DNA from: Acidihalobacter ferrooxydans
GTDB taxonomy: Bacteria > Pseudomonadota > Gammaproteobacteria > DSM-5130 > Acidihalobacteraceae
Assembly: GCF_001975725.1 (NCBI RefSeq)
Contig: NZ_CP019434.1
Coordinates: 1,819,486-1,883,485 of the forward strand
Direction: 5' to 3'
DNA: 64,000 bases
Under the pieces are notes generated by a model. It saw only the letters and a program-made list of their open reading frames with translations. It did no database searches and was not told the origin of the DNA. A program made the translations under genes and the position numbers. This document shows positions 37,987 to 46,489 of this stretch, in pieces; the stretch's first letter is position 1, and each line of letters opens with the position of its first letter.

Positions 37987-39171
37987 GTGAGCCGACATTT
38001 ATCCCGTTATGCCGCTATTCCCACGCTGCTCAAGCGTGCGATTCCCATGATGCTGCTGGCATCCCTGGCCTGTGCTCAGCCGGCACTCGCGTCGCCGGGA
38101 ATTTATAAAGTCAAGGAAATGCAGGGCGTGGGTTCAACGTTGGGTGGCTACGTGATCCCGCGTTACGAAGTGACCTTGAGCGCGCAGGCGCCCGGTCGGG
38201 TCAGTTTCGTACTCGGCGGAGCAGGTACACCGGTGACGCAGGACAGCGTGCTGGTCAGACTAGGGGAGGCCGGGCTTCTGGCCAAGCGCGCGGAAGCGGT
38301 CGCAAGTTTTTATTCGGCTCAGGCCGCATGGCAGAACAGCATCGATCAGTACGGCTATCAACTGCGTCAGTACAACCCGATGTCGTCATGGATGAATCCT
38401 TTTGCCTGGGGCGGGCAGGGTATGGCGACCCTGTTGGGCCGCGGAGTGTCCAGCCCGATGGCCAGTTACGCGGCCGGCGTAGCCAATCGCGCGGCGGATC
38501 AGACGATCGCTCGCGCCAAACTGGAAAGCGCCCGTGCACGTATTCATCAGATCGATGCGGCGTTGCGCGATACGGTGTCGGTGGCGCCTTTCAATGGCGT
38601 TGTTCTGAGTAAAAATGTCAACGTCGGCGACAGCGTGCAGCCGGGGCAACCGCTGATGACCATCGCCAGCGGCGGTGCTCGCCAGGTCGAGTTACGGGTG
38701 CCCGATGCCATGGCGGCACAGCTGCGTGTCGGGCAGGCGTTGTGGGTGAACCTGTCCGGCGTCAGTAGCGCGATTGCCGGCACAGTCGCTGAGATCGATC
38801 CACAGGCCGATCCGCGTACCCATACCGTTACCTTGAAGCTTGATTTGCCGACCGATGTCTCGCCACGGCTCGGTAGTTACGCGCAAGTGGTATTCCCATC
38901 GCATGATCGTTACGCGCAGGTACCTGTGGTGCCGATGAGCGCTCTTTTGCCAGGGCATTCGCTGCCCTCGGTGCTGGTGATCAAGAACGGACACAGCCAG
39001 TTGCGGGTATTGCGCCTGGGTGAGGAACTCCAGGGTGGATTGGTGCAGGTGCTGGCGGGCTTGCATGCGGGCGAAACGGTCATCGTTTCGCCGCCGCCCG
39101 GTGCGGCAGCCGGCTACATGCCTCCGACATCTTCCGGGAAAGCAGCGGGCGGCGCGGAGCCGGTCAAATGA
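37987..39171 (+). CDS. RND periplasmic adaptor (membrane fusion protein)
   Basis: A protein of about 394 residues with signal peptide (PMMLLASLACAQPALA). The adaptor core is split by a Met/Trp/Gly insert (around NPMSSWMNPFAWGGQGMATLLGRG) in the alpha-hairpin. The lipoyl/barrel part (APFNGVVLSKNVNVGDSVQPGQPLMTIASGG) follows. GTG at 37987 has AGGAG upstream, just after the sigma-54 promoter. It overlaps the RND pump by ATGA. No outer-membrane factor is in the operon. Confidence 0.85.
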   Translation: MSRHLSRYAAIPTLLKRAIPMMLLASLACAQPALASPGIYKVKEMQGVGSTLGGYVIPRYEVTLSAQAPGRVSFVLGGAGTPVTQDSVLVRLGEAGLLAKRAEAVASFYSAQAAWQNSIDQYGYQLRQYNPMSSWMNPFAWGGQGMATLLGRGVSSPMASYAAGVANRAADQTIARAKLESARARIHQIDAALRDTVSVAPFNGVVLSKNVNVGDSVQPGQPLMTIASGGARQVELRVPDAMAAQLRVGQALWVNLSGVSSAIAGTVAEIDPQADPRTHTVTLKLDLPTDVSPRLGSYAQVVFPSHDRYAQVPVVPMSALLPGHSLPSVLVIKNGHSQLRVLRLGEELQGGLVQVLAGLHAGETVIVSPPPGAAAGYMPPTSSGKAAGGAEPVK

Positions 39172-42100
39172 GTGGCGATGAAAAAACAACAATGACCGGT
39201 GGCGGGGACGCGACCGGAGCCGAAACAACCGAACGTCAGCACGGCAAACTGGGGTTGGCTGGAAATCTGGCCAGGCAGTTCATCGGTTCGCCGCTCACGC
39301 CGCTGTTGTTGTTTGCCTTTCTTGCAGCCGGTTTCCTGGGCTTGATTCTCACGCCTCGGCAGGAAAATCCGCAAATTTCAGTGCCGATGGTGGATATCTT
39401 TGTGTCCTACCCCGGCAATTCGCCGGCGGAAGTGGCCCGCATGGTCACCGATCCACTGCAGCGCATCATGAGCGAGATCACCGACGTCAAGCACGTCTAT
39501 TCGGTGTCGCAACGTGGGCAGTCAATGGTGACCGTGCGTTTCAAGGTCGGCCAATCGCTCGGCCCGTCGCTGGTGAAAGTCTACGACAAGCTGGCCTCGA
39601 ACATGAATGCGATTCCGCCGGGTGCCAGCCAGCCGCTGATCCGGCCGAAAGGTATTAACGACGTACCCGTGGTGACATTCACGCTGTGGTCGAAGAGCGT
39701 CGGCGAGGCCACTCTGGGCGAGATCGCGCGTGAAGTGCTGCAGCGCGTCAAGGAGGTGCCTGATACCGGACAGAGCTTCATCGTCAGCGGTCCGCGCGAC
39801 GTGTTGTCGATCGATGTCGAGCCCGACCGGCTGGCCGCGTACGGTCTGACCCCGCAGCAGGTGGCTGGCGTGATCCGCTCGGCCAACACTCAGATCGAAA
39901 CCGGCCGCACTGACTGGAACGGTAAGAGTCTGAAAGTCATCTCCGGTGGTTTCCTGCGCTCGCCCAACGAGGTCTCCAATCTGATCGTCGGGGTCTACAA
40001 GGGCCAGCCTGTGTATCTGTCGCAGATCGCACACATCAAATACGGCGCCGGCGAGACACATAGCCAGGTGCAGTACTACACGGGGCCGGCCAGCCATGAC
40101 CCCAATGTCGCGGCGCAAGGGCTGCAGGCGGTTACGGTGGCAGTCGCCAAGAAAGCCGGCAGCAACGGTGTCAGCGTGGCCTATGCCGCGATTCACAAGG
40201 TCGAATCGCTCAAGGGATCGGTGATTCCGAGCAACGTTCATGTCAGCGTCACGCGCAATTACGGCAAAACCGCCAATGACAAAGTCAATGAACTGATCTT
40301 CAAGCTGTTCGAGGCGACCATCGTGGTTTCGCTGCTGGTGCTGGTGGCGCTCGGCTGGCGGGCCGCTCTGGTGGTGCTGATCGTGATTCCGACGGTCATC
40401 CTGATAACCATTTTCGCGGCTTTGCTGATGCACTTCAGCATCAACCGCGTCAGCCTGTTTGCGTTCATTTTTGCCATCGGCATTCTGGTCGACGACACCA
40501 TCGTGGTCGTCGAAAACGCTTATCGGCGCTGGCTCAAGGAAGGCGAAACTTCGGACTTCACGCTGATCGACGCGGTTCGCGAGGTCGGCAACCCGACCGT
40601 GCTCGCCACCTTTACCGTGATTGCCGCCCTGCTGCCGATGGCATTCGTGCGCGGCATGATGGGGCCATACATGGCGCCGATTCCCGTACTCGGTTCGGTG
40701 GCCATGCTGTTCTCCCTGTTTGCGGCCTTCGTGTTCACGCCATGGCTGATTCTGCGCTTCAAGCCAAACCTCAAGACACTGGAGCGGATGGAGGCGCGAG
40801 AGCATCGCCAGGCGCGGCGGCTGCACGGCTTTTTCTCACGCCTGATCGTGCCACTGGTCGAACACCGTTGGCGTGGCCGATTGGTGCTGTTGCTCATCGT
40901 CGTGGCCTTTTTTGCCAGCGCATCCCTGATGCTGTTCAAGTTTGTGCCGTTCAAAATGCTGCCGAACGACAACTCGTCCACATTCAGTGTCGTGGTCAAC
41001 ATGCCTGCCGGCACGGCGCTGCCGGTAACCGCCAATGTCACCCACGAAATGACTGAAGCGTTACGCAAGATTCCCGAAGTGACCGCCTTGCAGACGTATG
41101 TCGGCACGGCCGAACCGTTCAGCTTCAACGGCATGGTGCGTCACTATTATCTGCGCAGCGAACCCTGGCAGGCGCAGATTCACGTCGAGCTGGTCGGCAA
41201 GCACGAGCGGAGCCTGACCAGCAATCAGATAACCATTCGGGCGCGCACGCTGATCGAGCCCATCGCCAAGGCGCACGATGCACGCATCGTGGTGGCGGAA
41301 ACACCGCCGGGGCCACCTGTGCAGGCGCCCGTCGTGGCGGAAATTTACGGCCCGAGCGCTGGCGTGCGCGATGCTGTTGCACGCCAGGTGACGGCTTATT
41401 TCGATTCGGCGAAAAACCTGACCGATGTGGGCAATACACTGGAAGCTCCACACGATGTCTGGCGCTTTCACCTCGACCGGATCAAGGCAGGCCTGGCCGG
41501 GGTGCAGGCCAGTGCGGTGAACAAGGCGCTCAGCCTGGTCATGGGGCAACACCAGATTGGCGATTTCAAACCGCTCGGCCAGATTCAGGAAGTGCCGATC
41601 GAACTTCAGGCGCCGCTAGGCACGCGCAGCAACGTCTATTCGCTGGCGCAGTTGCCGATTCCCTCGACCCAGGGCGGGACAGTGCCGCTGTACGAACTCG
41701 GGTCCTTCCGCCTGCAACCCGCCCAGCAGCCGATCTACCAGCAGGATCTGCGTCCGGTAACGTACGTGACCGCCGATGTGCAGGGCCGGTTGTCCGCGCC
41801 CCTGTATGGCATGCTTGAAGTCGATCAATCGCTGCAGCACTACACCCCACCCGGTGGCAAGCCGCTGTCGGTCAACTGGCTCAGCGAGCCGACGAGCACC
41901 GCACATGCCACGCTGAAGTGGGGTGGCGCGTGGACCGTCACTTACGAGACCTTCCTTGACATGGGCATCGCCTTTGCCGTCGCGCTGGTGCTGATCTACA
42001 TGCTGGTGGTTTGGGAGTTCGGCAATTTTGTGCTCCCGGCCATCATCATGGCGCCGATCCCGCTTACCCTGATTGGCATCCTGCCCGGTCACTGGCTGCT

Positions 42101-43010
42101 GCACGCGGACTTTACCGCCACCTCGATGATCGGTTTCATCGCGCTGGCAGGCATCATCGTGCGCAATTCCATTCTGCTGGTGGATTATTCCCAACATCGC
42201 GTGGCCGAAGGCATGCCGGTACTCGATGCGCTTGTCGACGCCTGTGCCGCGCGTACCCGGCCCATTGTCATTACTGCGATGGCGTTGGCTGCCAGTTCAT
42301 ATTTCATTATCAGCGCGCCGATCTTCCAGGGCATGGGTATTTCGTTGCTGTTCGGCGTCATCGTTTCGACGGTGCTGACGCTTCTGGTTATTCCGTTAGG
42401 CTGTGTTACTGGTCGTGCCGCCCTGTGCCCGGCCAGCATCGGGCCGAATGGTGCTCCCGTGGCATGTCCGCCGGTCATTGAATCCGAGGCTCTCAAGGAG
42501 GAGGCACAGGCGGCGCACACAAGGCAGTCGTCGGAGTCGTCGGCCGATGATGAGGTCAAGCCCGCGGACGCAGGCGCACGCGAGCCCGCAGCCGGCTTGC
42601 AGGACGAGACCTCATCCGACGCAACATCCACCGACGATGCGTCGGATGCCTCCCGCAGTTCGGCGCAAAGCGCGGCGCAGGCAGCCGCCGACGCACCAGC
42701 GGCTGAGCCGCCCGCGCCGGACACTGCTTCGACCGGCACGGAGTCAGTCGCCCCCCCGAGTGATCCTCCGACTGTCGAGTCGCCAGCTACAGACCCCGAC
42801 GCTGAGGCATCGCCACCTGCTGCGGCCAAGCCGAAAGCAGCGCCCAAACGAACGAAAAAGCCTGCTACCACCAAGGCGAAAAAACCCTCAGCCAAGTCCG
42901 CGTCGGCTGCCAGGACACCGCGAAAGACATCGCGAAAAACACCGGTAAAACCGAAGCCGCGTGGAATTCGCATAAAACAACCTAAACTTAAAGACAAGCC
43001 AGAGGAGTGA
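39168..43010 (+). CDS. RND transporter with a C-terminal charged tail
   Basis: A 1280-residue AcrB/HAE1-like permease, two-thirds of the usual plus a tail. Membrane core motifs include GILVDDTIVVVENAYRRW (TM4 acidic pair) and the second repeat GIIVRNSILLVDYS. The final membrane helix ends near residue 1077. Residues about 1080-1280 are a disordered-looking tail, first acidic Ser/Ala/Thr/Pro-rich, then Lys/Pro/Arg-rich like histone H1. It may bind other complex members or nucleic acid-like polyanion. It exports an unknown substrate with the adaptor. The tail is very unusual. Confidence 0.85.
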   Translation: MSGDEKTTMTGGGDATGAETTERQHGKLGLAGNLARQFIGSPLTPLLLFAFLAAGFLGLILTPRQENPQISVPMVDIFVSYPGNSPAEVARMVTDPLQRIMSEITDVKHVYSVSQRGQSMVTVRFKVGQSLGPSLVKVYDKLASNMNAIPPGASQPLIRPKGINDVPVVTFTLWSKSVGEATLGEIAREVLQRVKEVPDTGQSFIVSGPRDVLSIDVEPDRLAAYGLTPQQVAGVIRSANTQIETGRTDWNGKSLKVISGGFLRSPNEVSNLIVGVYKGQPVYLSQIAHIKYGAGETHSQVQYYTGPASHDPNVAAQGLQAVTVAVAKKAGSNGVSVAYAAIHKVESLKGSVIPSNVHVSVTRNYGKTANDKVNELIFKLFEATIVVSLLVLVALGWRAALVVLIVIPTVILITIFAALLMHFSINRVSLFAFIFAIGILVDDTIVVVENAYRRWLKEGETSDFTLIDAVREVGNPTVLATFTVIAALLPMAFVRGMMGPYMAPIPVLGSVAMLFSLFAAFVFTPWLILRFKPNLKTLERMEAREHRQARRLHGFFSRLIVPLVEHRWRGRLVLLLIVVAFFASASLMLFKFVPFKMLPNDNSSTFSVVVNMPAGTALPVTANVTHEMTEALRKIPEVTALQTYVGTAEPFSFNGMVRHYYLRSEPWQAQIHVELVGKHERSLTSNQITIRARTLIEPIAKAHDARIVVAETPPGPPVQAPVVAEIYGPSAGVRDAVARQVTAYFDSAKNLTDVGNTLEAPHDVWRFHLDRIKAGLAGVQASAVNKALSLVMGQHQIGDFKPLGQIQEVPIELQAPLGTRSNVYSLAQLPIPSTQGGTVPLYELGSFRLQPAQQPIYQQDLRPVTYVTADVQGRLSAPLYGMLEVDQSLQHYTPPGGKPLSVNWLSEPTSTAHATLKWGGAWTVTYETFLDMGIAFAVALVLIYMLVVWEFGNFVLPAIIMAPIPLTLIGILPGHWLLHADFTATSMIGFIALAGIIVRNSILLVDYSQHRVAEGMPVLDALVDACAARTRPIVITAMALAASSYFIISAPIFQGMGISLLFGVIVSTVLTLLVIPLGCVTGRAALCPASIGPNGAPVACPPVIESEALKEEAQAAHTRQSSESSADDEVKPADAGAREPAAGLQDETSSDATSTDDASDASRSSAQSAAQAAADAPAAEPPAPDTASTGTESVAPPSDPPTVESPATDPDAEASPPAAAKPKAAPKRTKKPATTKAKKPSAKSASAARTPRKTSRKTPVKPKPRGIRIKQPKLKDKPEE

Positions 43011-43014
43011 ATGC

Positions 43015-44514
43015 ATGATGTATCAAAAACGACTGGTCAATCCGAACTCCCTGCGTCTGGCCGTGCTGCTCGGACTTGGCCTGCTGACCCCCGGCCTGGC
43101 CATGGCGGCAGGTACCGCGTCCGCCGCGCCCACCTCACCCTACAACGCGTATGTACCGCCACCGCCGGGACCTTACGGGGGTGGGAGCGGCATGCCGTAC
43201 CCGCCGGGTATGCAAAGCGGGAGTGCGCAACCGGGGTCAGCACCACAGCAGACGGAAACGCCGCCTTCCAATCAATACGCCCCTCGTGCTTACCCGACCC
43301 CGAATAATCACGGGCAGAGTTCGCAGACCCCGGCACCGCAGTGGCGTCCGACGCCGCCGTCCTATGACGGGCGGGGCTGGCGTGGTACGCCGCCGACGCC
43401 GCCGCAGGCTCCTGCTGCGCCGCAGTGGCATGGCATGCCCGCGCCCGCGATGCCGGCCGCGCCGCAGTGGCGTCCGACCCCACCGCAGGCTCCCACGCCG
43501 CCGACTTATGACGGGCGGGGCTGGCGTGGTACGCCGCCGACGCCGCCGCAGGCTCCTGCTGCACCGCAGTGGCATGGCATGCCCGCGCCCGCGATGCCGG
43601 CCGCGCCGCAGTGGCGTCCGACCCCACCGCAGGCACCCAAGCCGCCGTCCTATGACGGGCGGGGCTGGCGTGGTACGCCGCCGACGCCGCCGCAGGCTCC
43701 TGCTGCACCGCAGTGGCATGGCATGCCCGCGCCCGCGATGCCGGCCGCGCCGCAGTGGCGTCCGACGCCGCCGCAGGCACCCAAGCCGCCGTCCTATGAC
43801 GAACGGGGCTGGCGCGGTACGCCGCCGACGCCACCGCAGGCTCCTGCTGCGCCGCAGTGGCATGGCATGCCCGCGCCCGCGATGCCGGCCGCGCCGCAGT
43901 GGCGTCCGACGCCGCCGCAGGCTCCCACGCCCCCCCCCTATTGGCAGCCGAGGGCGCAACCGGGGCAACCGGAAGCGCCTTCCGCAACACAGCAAAAGGG
44001 CGGCAGCGGGTCTAACGATGCCGCTGGACAGTCATCCTCATCAGATGCCAAGCAGGCGCAATCCTCAACGTCGCGTCCGGGATATCCCGCACCGGCCGAA
44101 TACCGGTCGCATATGCCACGGCCGTATTACGGCATGCCGTATCCGCCGGCGATGGCTGATCGGCCGAACATGCCACGGCCTTACTACGGACGGCCGTATT
44201 CGCCCTATCCGGCGACAGCCGCTTACGGGGCGAACATGCCGCGGCCTTACTACGGACGGCCGTATTCGCCCTATCCGGCGCCCGCCGCTTACGGGCCGAA
44301 CATGCCGCGGCCTTACTACGGCCAACCGTATCCGCCGCGAGTCTGGTCCGGCATGCCGCGGTACGGTTACGTACCCGCTGCATATCGCATGCTACCCGGC
44401 TCAAATCCCTGGGCCGGGCGGCAGCCGGAATGGTCTGCGGCGTACCCACAGGGCGTCTCGGGCCCCGGGCCGTACGCCTATGCCCGTTCGGCATACGGCT
44501 GGCCACGGTTCTGA
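43015..44514 (+). CDS. Pro-rich secreted protein with 48-residue repeats
   Basis: A 499-residue protein with signal peptide (LRLAVLLGLGLLTPGLAMAAG). Four nearly identical 48-residue repeats (43363-43938) are rich in Pro, Ala, Trp, with the pattern WRGTPPTPPQAP and PQWHGMPAPAMPA. Three 22-residue C-terminal repeats begin NMPRPYYG. It resembles no family I know; it is probably an extracellular or periplasmic matrix protein with WxP/YYG motifs that may coat a surface. GAGGAG precedes the ATG. It is the third gene of the operon. Confidence 0.75.
   Translation: MMYQKRLVNPNSLRLAVLLGLGLLTPGLAMAAGTASAAPTSPYNAYVPPPPGPYGGGSGMPYPPGMQSGSAQPGSAPQQTETPPSNQYAPRAYPTPNNHGQSSQTPAPQWRPTPPSYDGRGWRGTPPTPPQAPAAPQWHGMPAPAMPAAPQWRPTPPQAPTPPTYDGRGWRGTPPTPPQAPAAPQWHGMPAPAMPAAPQWRPTPPQAPKPPSYDGRGWRGTPPTPPQAPAAPQWHGMPAPAMPAAPQWRPTPPQAPKPPSYDERGWRGTPPTPPQAPAAPQWHGMPAPAMPAAPQWRPTPPQAPTPPPYWQPRAQPGQPEAPSATQQKGGSGSNDAAGQSSSSDAKQAQSSTSRPGYPAPAEYRSHMPRPYYGMPYPPAMADRPNMPRPYYGRPYSPYPATAAYGANMPRPYYGRPYSPYPAPAAYGPNMPRPYYGQPYPPRVWSGMPRYGYVPAAYRMLPGSNPWAGRQPEWSAAYPQGVSGPGPYAYARSAYGWPRF
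43363..43938 (+). repeat. 4 x 144-bp in-frame tandem repeat
   Basis: Unit starts at 43363, 43507, 43651 and 43795. A partial fifth begins at 43939. Copies differ mainly at synonymous or single codons. Recent expansion by slippage or recombination is likely. Confidence 0.9.
44167..44345 (+). repeat. 66-bp tandem repeat
   Basis: Starts at 44167, 44233 and 44299; each copy encodes NMPRPYYG plus Pro/Ala/Tyr. The third copy diverges at its end. Confidence 0.8.
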
Positions 44515-44539
44515 ACCGGATATTCGAAATATCCCGGTT
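44514..44539. repeat. intergenic hairpin after the Pro-rich gene
   Basis: AACCGGATATT and AATATCCCGGTT form an imperfect stem with a single-base bulge, followed by TTCC. It may limit read-through to the globule-like genes or protect the mRNA. Confidence 0.45.
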
Positions 44540-44602
44540 TCCCCGCCTCGGGATATTGATATGACAAGGGGATGGCGCATGGAGTGAAAGGAGGTGTTTC
44601 GT

Positions 44603-45049
44603 ATGCATAAGCGTAAAGCGGTCAAGGCATTCGTGTTGACGGCCGCCGTCGGCCTGACGGCACTGCCGTTGAGTTCGGCCTTCGCCTTCGGTCCCTGGGG
44701 CGGAGGCCCCTGGTCCGGTTGGGGCGGCGCGCCCTGGTCAAACATGGGCAGTGGTCCCTGGAGCGGCTACGGTGGTCCCTGGAGCGGCTATGGTGGTCCG
44801 TGGTCCGGCTATGGCGGTCCGTGGAAGGGCGATAGCGGCCCCTGGAACATGGGCGGCATGAACATGAGGTTCCCCTCTGGCGGCCCGATGAGCTGGAGCG
44901 GTGGCCCCTGGTCGAATTACGGTGGTCCTTGGTCCGGCTTCGGTGGTCCGTGGTCCGGCTTCGGTGGGCCCATGTCGGGCTTCGGCAGTCCGTGGTCTGG
45001 CTTCGGAAGCCCGATGCCGGGATGGGGTGGCCCTTGGAGCTGGTGGTAA
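44603..45049 (+). CDS. sulfur-globule-like Gly/Trp/Pro protein 1
   Basis: A protein of about 148 residues with a signal peptide (AFVLTAAVGLTALPLSSAFA). The mature part repeats GGPWSGYGGPWSGY/GFGGPWSG and holds GGMNMRFPSGG. This pattern, with very strong Gly/Trp/Pro bias, resembles sulfur globule envelope proteins of purple sulfur bacteria. AAGGAGG 8 bases before the ATG gives a very strong ribosome-binding site, so high expression is expected. Next to the sqr locus it may coat sulfur. Assignment is by composition, not homology search. Confidence 0.65.
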   Translation: MHKRKAVKAFVLTAAVGLTALPLSSAFAFGPWGGGPWSGWGGAPWSNMGSGPWSGYGGPWSGYGGPWSGYGGPWKGDSGPWNMGGMNMRFPSGGPMSWSGGPWSNYGGPWSGFGGPWSGFGGPMSGFGSPWSGFGSPMPGWGGPWSWW

Positions 45050-45082
45050 ACCGGCGTTCCGTCCACTGCGGATGTCGGAGTT

Positions 45083-45108
45083 CGATTCGTATGTACGATT
45101 CGTATGTA
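45083..45108 (+). repeat. 13-bp exact tandem duplication
   Basis: CGATTCGTATGTA occurs twice in succession, followed by TAACAG. It lies 34 bp before the second globule-like gene and may be a regulatory duplication. Confidence 0.6.
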
Positions 45109-45141
45109 TAACAGCAACACACTATGCCAATGGAGGCAAAC

Positions 45142-45714
45142 ATGAAAAGGATTCAAATGTGTAATACGTCAAGGCACCCGCGCCTGAAGAAAACCCTGCT
45201 GGCAGCGGCCCTCGGCCTGGCTGGCCTGGGTCTGGCCGGCGCCAGCTATGCCTGGGGACCGGGCGGCTGGGGCGGCGGTCCGTGGGACAGCTACGGTGGC
45301 CCGATGTCGGGTTACGGCGGTCCCTGGTCCGGCTATGGTGGCCCGATGACCGGTAACAGCGGTCCGTGGAACATGGGCAACTTCAACATGAACGGCCCCA
45401 AGGGCGGGCCGATGACCTGGCGAGGCGGTCCGTGGAACGGCTATGGCGGGCCTATGTCGGAGTACGGTGGCCCGTGGTCTGGCTACGGTGGGCCAATGTC
45501 CGGCTACGGCTATGGCGGCAACGGTTATGGCTATGGCTATGGTGGTTACCCGGGGTACGGTTACGGCGGCGGTTACCCGGGGTACGGTTACGGCGGCGGT
45601 TATCCGGGGTACGGTTACAATCCGTACCAGTCTCATGGCTACCCGGGCTACGGACATGCGCCGCAGCAGCGGCCACAAGGTCCGGCGCCGCAGTCAAATA
45701 CGTCGAACCACTAA
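45142..45714 (+). CDS. sulfur-globule-like Gly/Tyr/Trp protein 2
   Basis: A protein of about 190 residues with a signal peptide (LLAAALGLAGLGLAGASYA). The N-terminal mature half repeats GGPMSGYGGPWSGY; the second half is Gly/Tyr-rich (GYGYGGYPGYGYGGGYPGYGYG) with a Pro/Gln tail. The GYGY tail and GPW motifs match sulfur globule family proteins better than protein 1. GGAGG precedes the ATG at 45142. A paralogue of the preceding gene; they may form a heteropolymer. Confidence 0.65.
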   Translation: MKRIQMCNTSRHPRLKKTLLAAALGLAGLGLAGASYAWGPGGWGGGPWDSYGGPMSGYGGPWSGYGGPMTGNSGPWNMGNFNMNGPKGGPMTWRGGPWNGYGGPMSEYGGPWSGYGGPMSGYGYGGNGYGYGYGGYPGYGYGGGYPGYGYGGGYPGYGYNPYQSHGYPGYGHAPQQRPQGPAPQSNTSNH

Positions 45715-45727
45715 GACGCCGGGATGC

Positions 45728-45791
45728 AAAGGGGCGCAGGAATGCGCCTCTTTCCCGGATACAGGCGAAGGGGCACAGGAATGTGTCCCTT
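45728..45791 (+). repeat. twin hairpins with GGAA tetraloops
   Basis: Two hairpins 40 nt apart, 45728-45753 (11-bp stem) and 45768-45791 (10-bp stem), each closed by GGAA, a GNRA tetraloop. The second is directly followed by TCCT and the ParA ribosome-binding site. They may control expression of the downstream genes or be mRNA processing sites. Confidence 0.65.
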
Positions 45792-45814
45792 TCCTGCACA
45801 CATGGAGGCATGGC

Positions 45815-46432
45815 ATGCGCGTGTTGGTTGCGTCGATGAAGGGCGGATCGGGCAAGAGTACAGTGGCATTCAATCTTGCCGTGTGGCTGGCCTATCGCGT
45901 CGAGCATCTGCAATTGCTCGATCTGGATCCACAGGCCACGCTCAGCGATGTCTGCGAATTGCGTGAAGAACTCGAATATCAACCCCGGCTGCGGTGCCTG
46001 TCCGCACTGCCGAAGCAGGGTATGAAGCCGGCGTCCTATGCGATCTGCGACACCAGTTTCAGCCAGCCGAAAGCCTTGCGAGCCGCATTGGCCTCGGCCG
46101 ACATGACGCTATTGCCGGTCGGCCCCAGTCAATCGGATGTCTGGTCGGCACAGCGCTACCTCGAATCGATCAGAGATACGACCTCCATGCCAATCAAGGC
46201 CTTCATCAATCGCGCCGACACACATCATGCGATCAGGGAATCAGACCAGGCAGAAGAGGCATTGTGCCAACTCGAAGGTCTGGAAGTGCTGGATGTGCGA
46301 CTGCATCAGCGCACGGCCTATCGGCGCTCCCTAAGCGAGGGCCTGGCGGTATTTGAACTGCAGCCAAGCAGCAAGGCGGCTCTGGAAATCGAAGCCCTTG
46401 CAAACTGCCTGTTCCCGGATTTGTCGGCATGA
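45815..46432 (+). CDS. ParA/MinD-family ATPase
   Basis: A 205-residue small ParA. Deviant Walker A is KGGSGKST (near residue 9), Walker A' is LLDLDPQAT, and Walker B AICDT. It lacks an N-terminal HTH and no ParB is adjacent. Such orphans position cargo such as carboxysomes or chemoreceptor arrays. GGAGG precedes the ATG at 45815. Embedded among globule-like and membrane proteins, it may position sulfur or export complexes (inference). Confidence 0.88.
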   Translation: MRVLVASMKGGSGKSTVAFNLAVWLAYRVEHLQLLDLDPQATLSDVCELREELEYQPRLRCLSALPKQGMKPASYAICDTSFSQPKALRAALASADMTLLPVGPSQSDVWSAQRYLESIRDTTSMPIKAFINRADTHHAIRESDQAEEALCQLEGLEVLDVRLHQRTAYRRSLSEGLAVFELQPSSKAALEIEALANCLFPDLSA

Positions 46433-46489
46433 TGCCGGCAGACATTCAACCCACGTACGGCATCTAATGATTAGCCGGAGCAAGAAACT

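Noticed and set aside
43037-43995. Long minus-strand ORFs through the 144-bp repeats
   Set aside because: They mirror the Pro-rich gene's codon pattern and lack starts and ribosome-binding sites.
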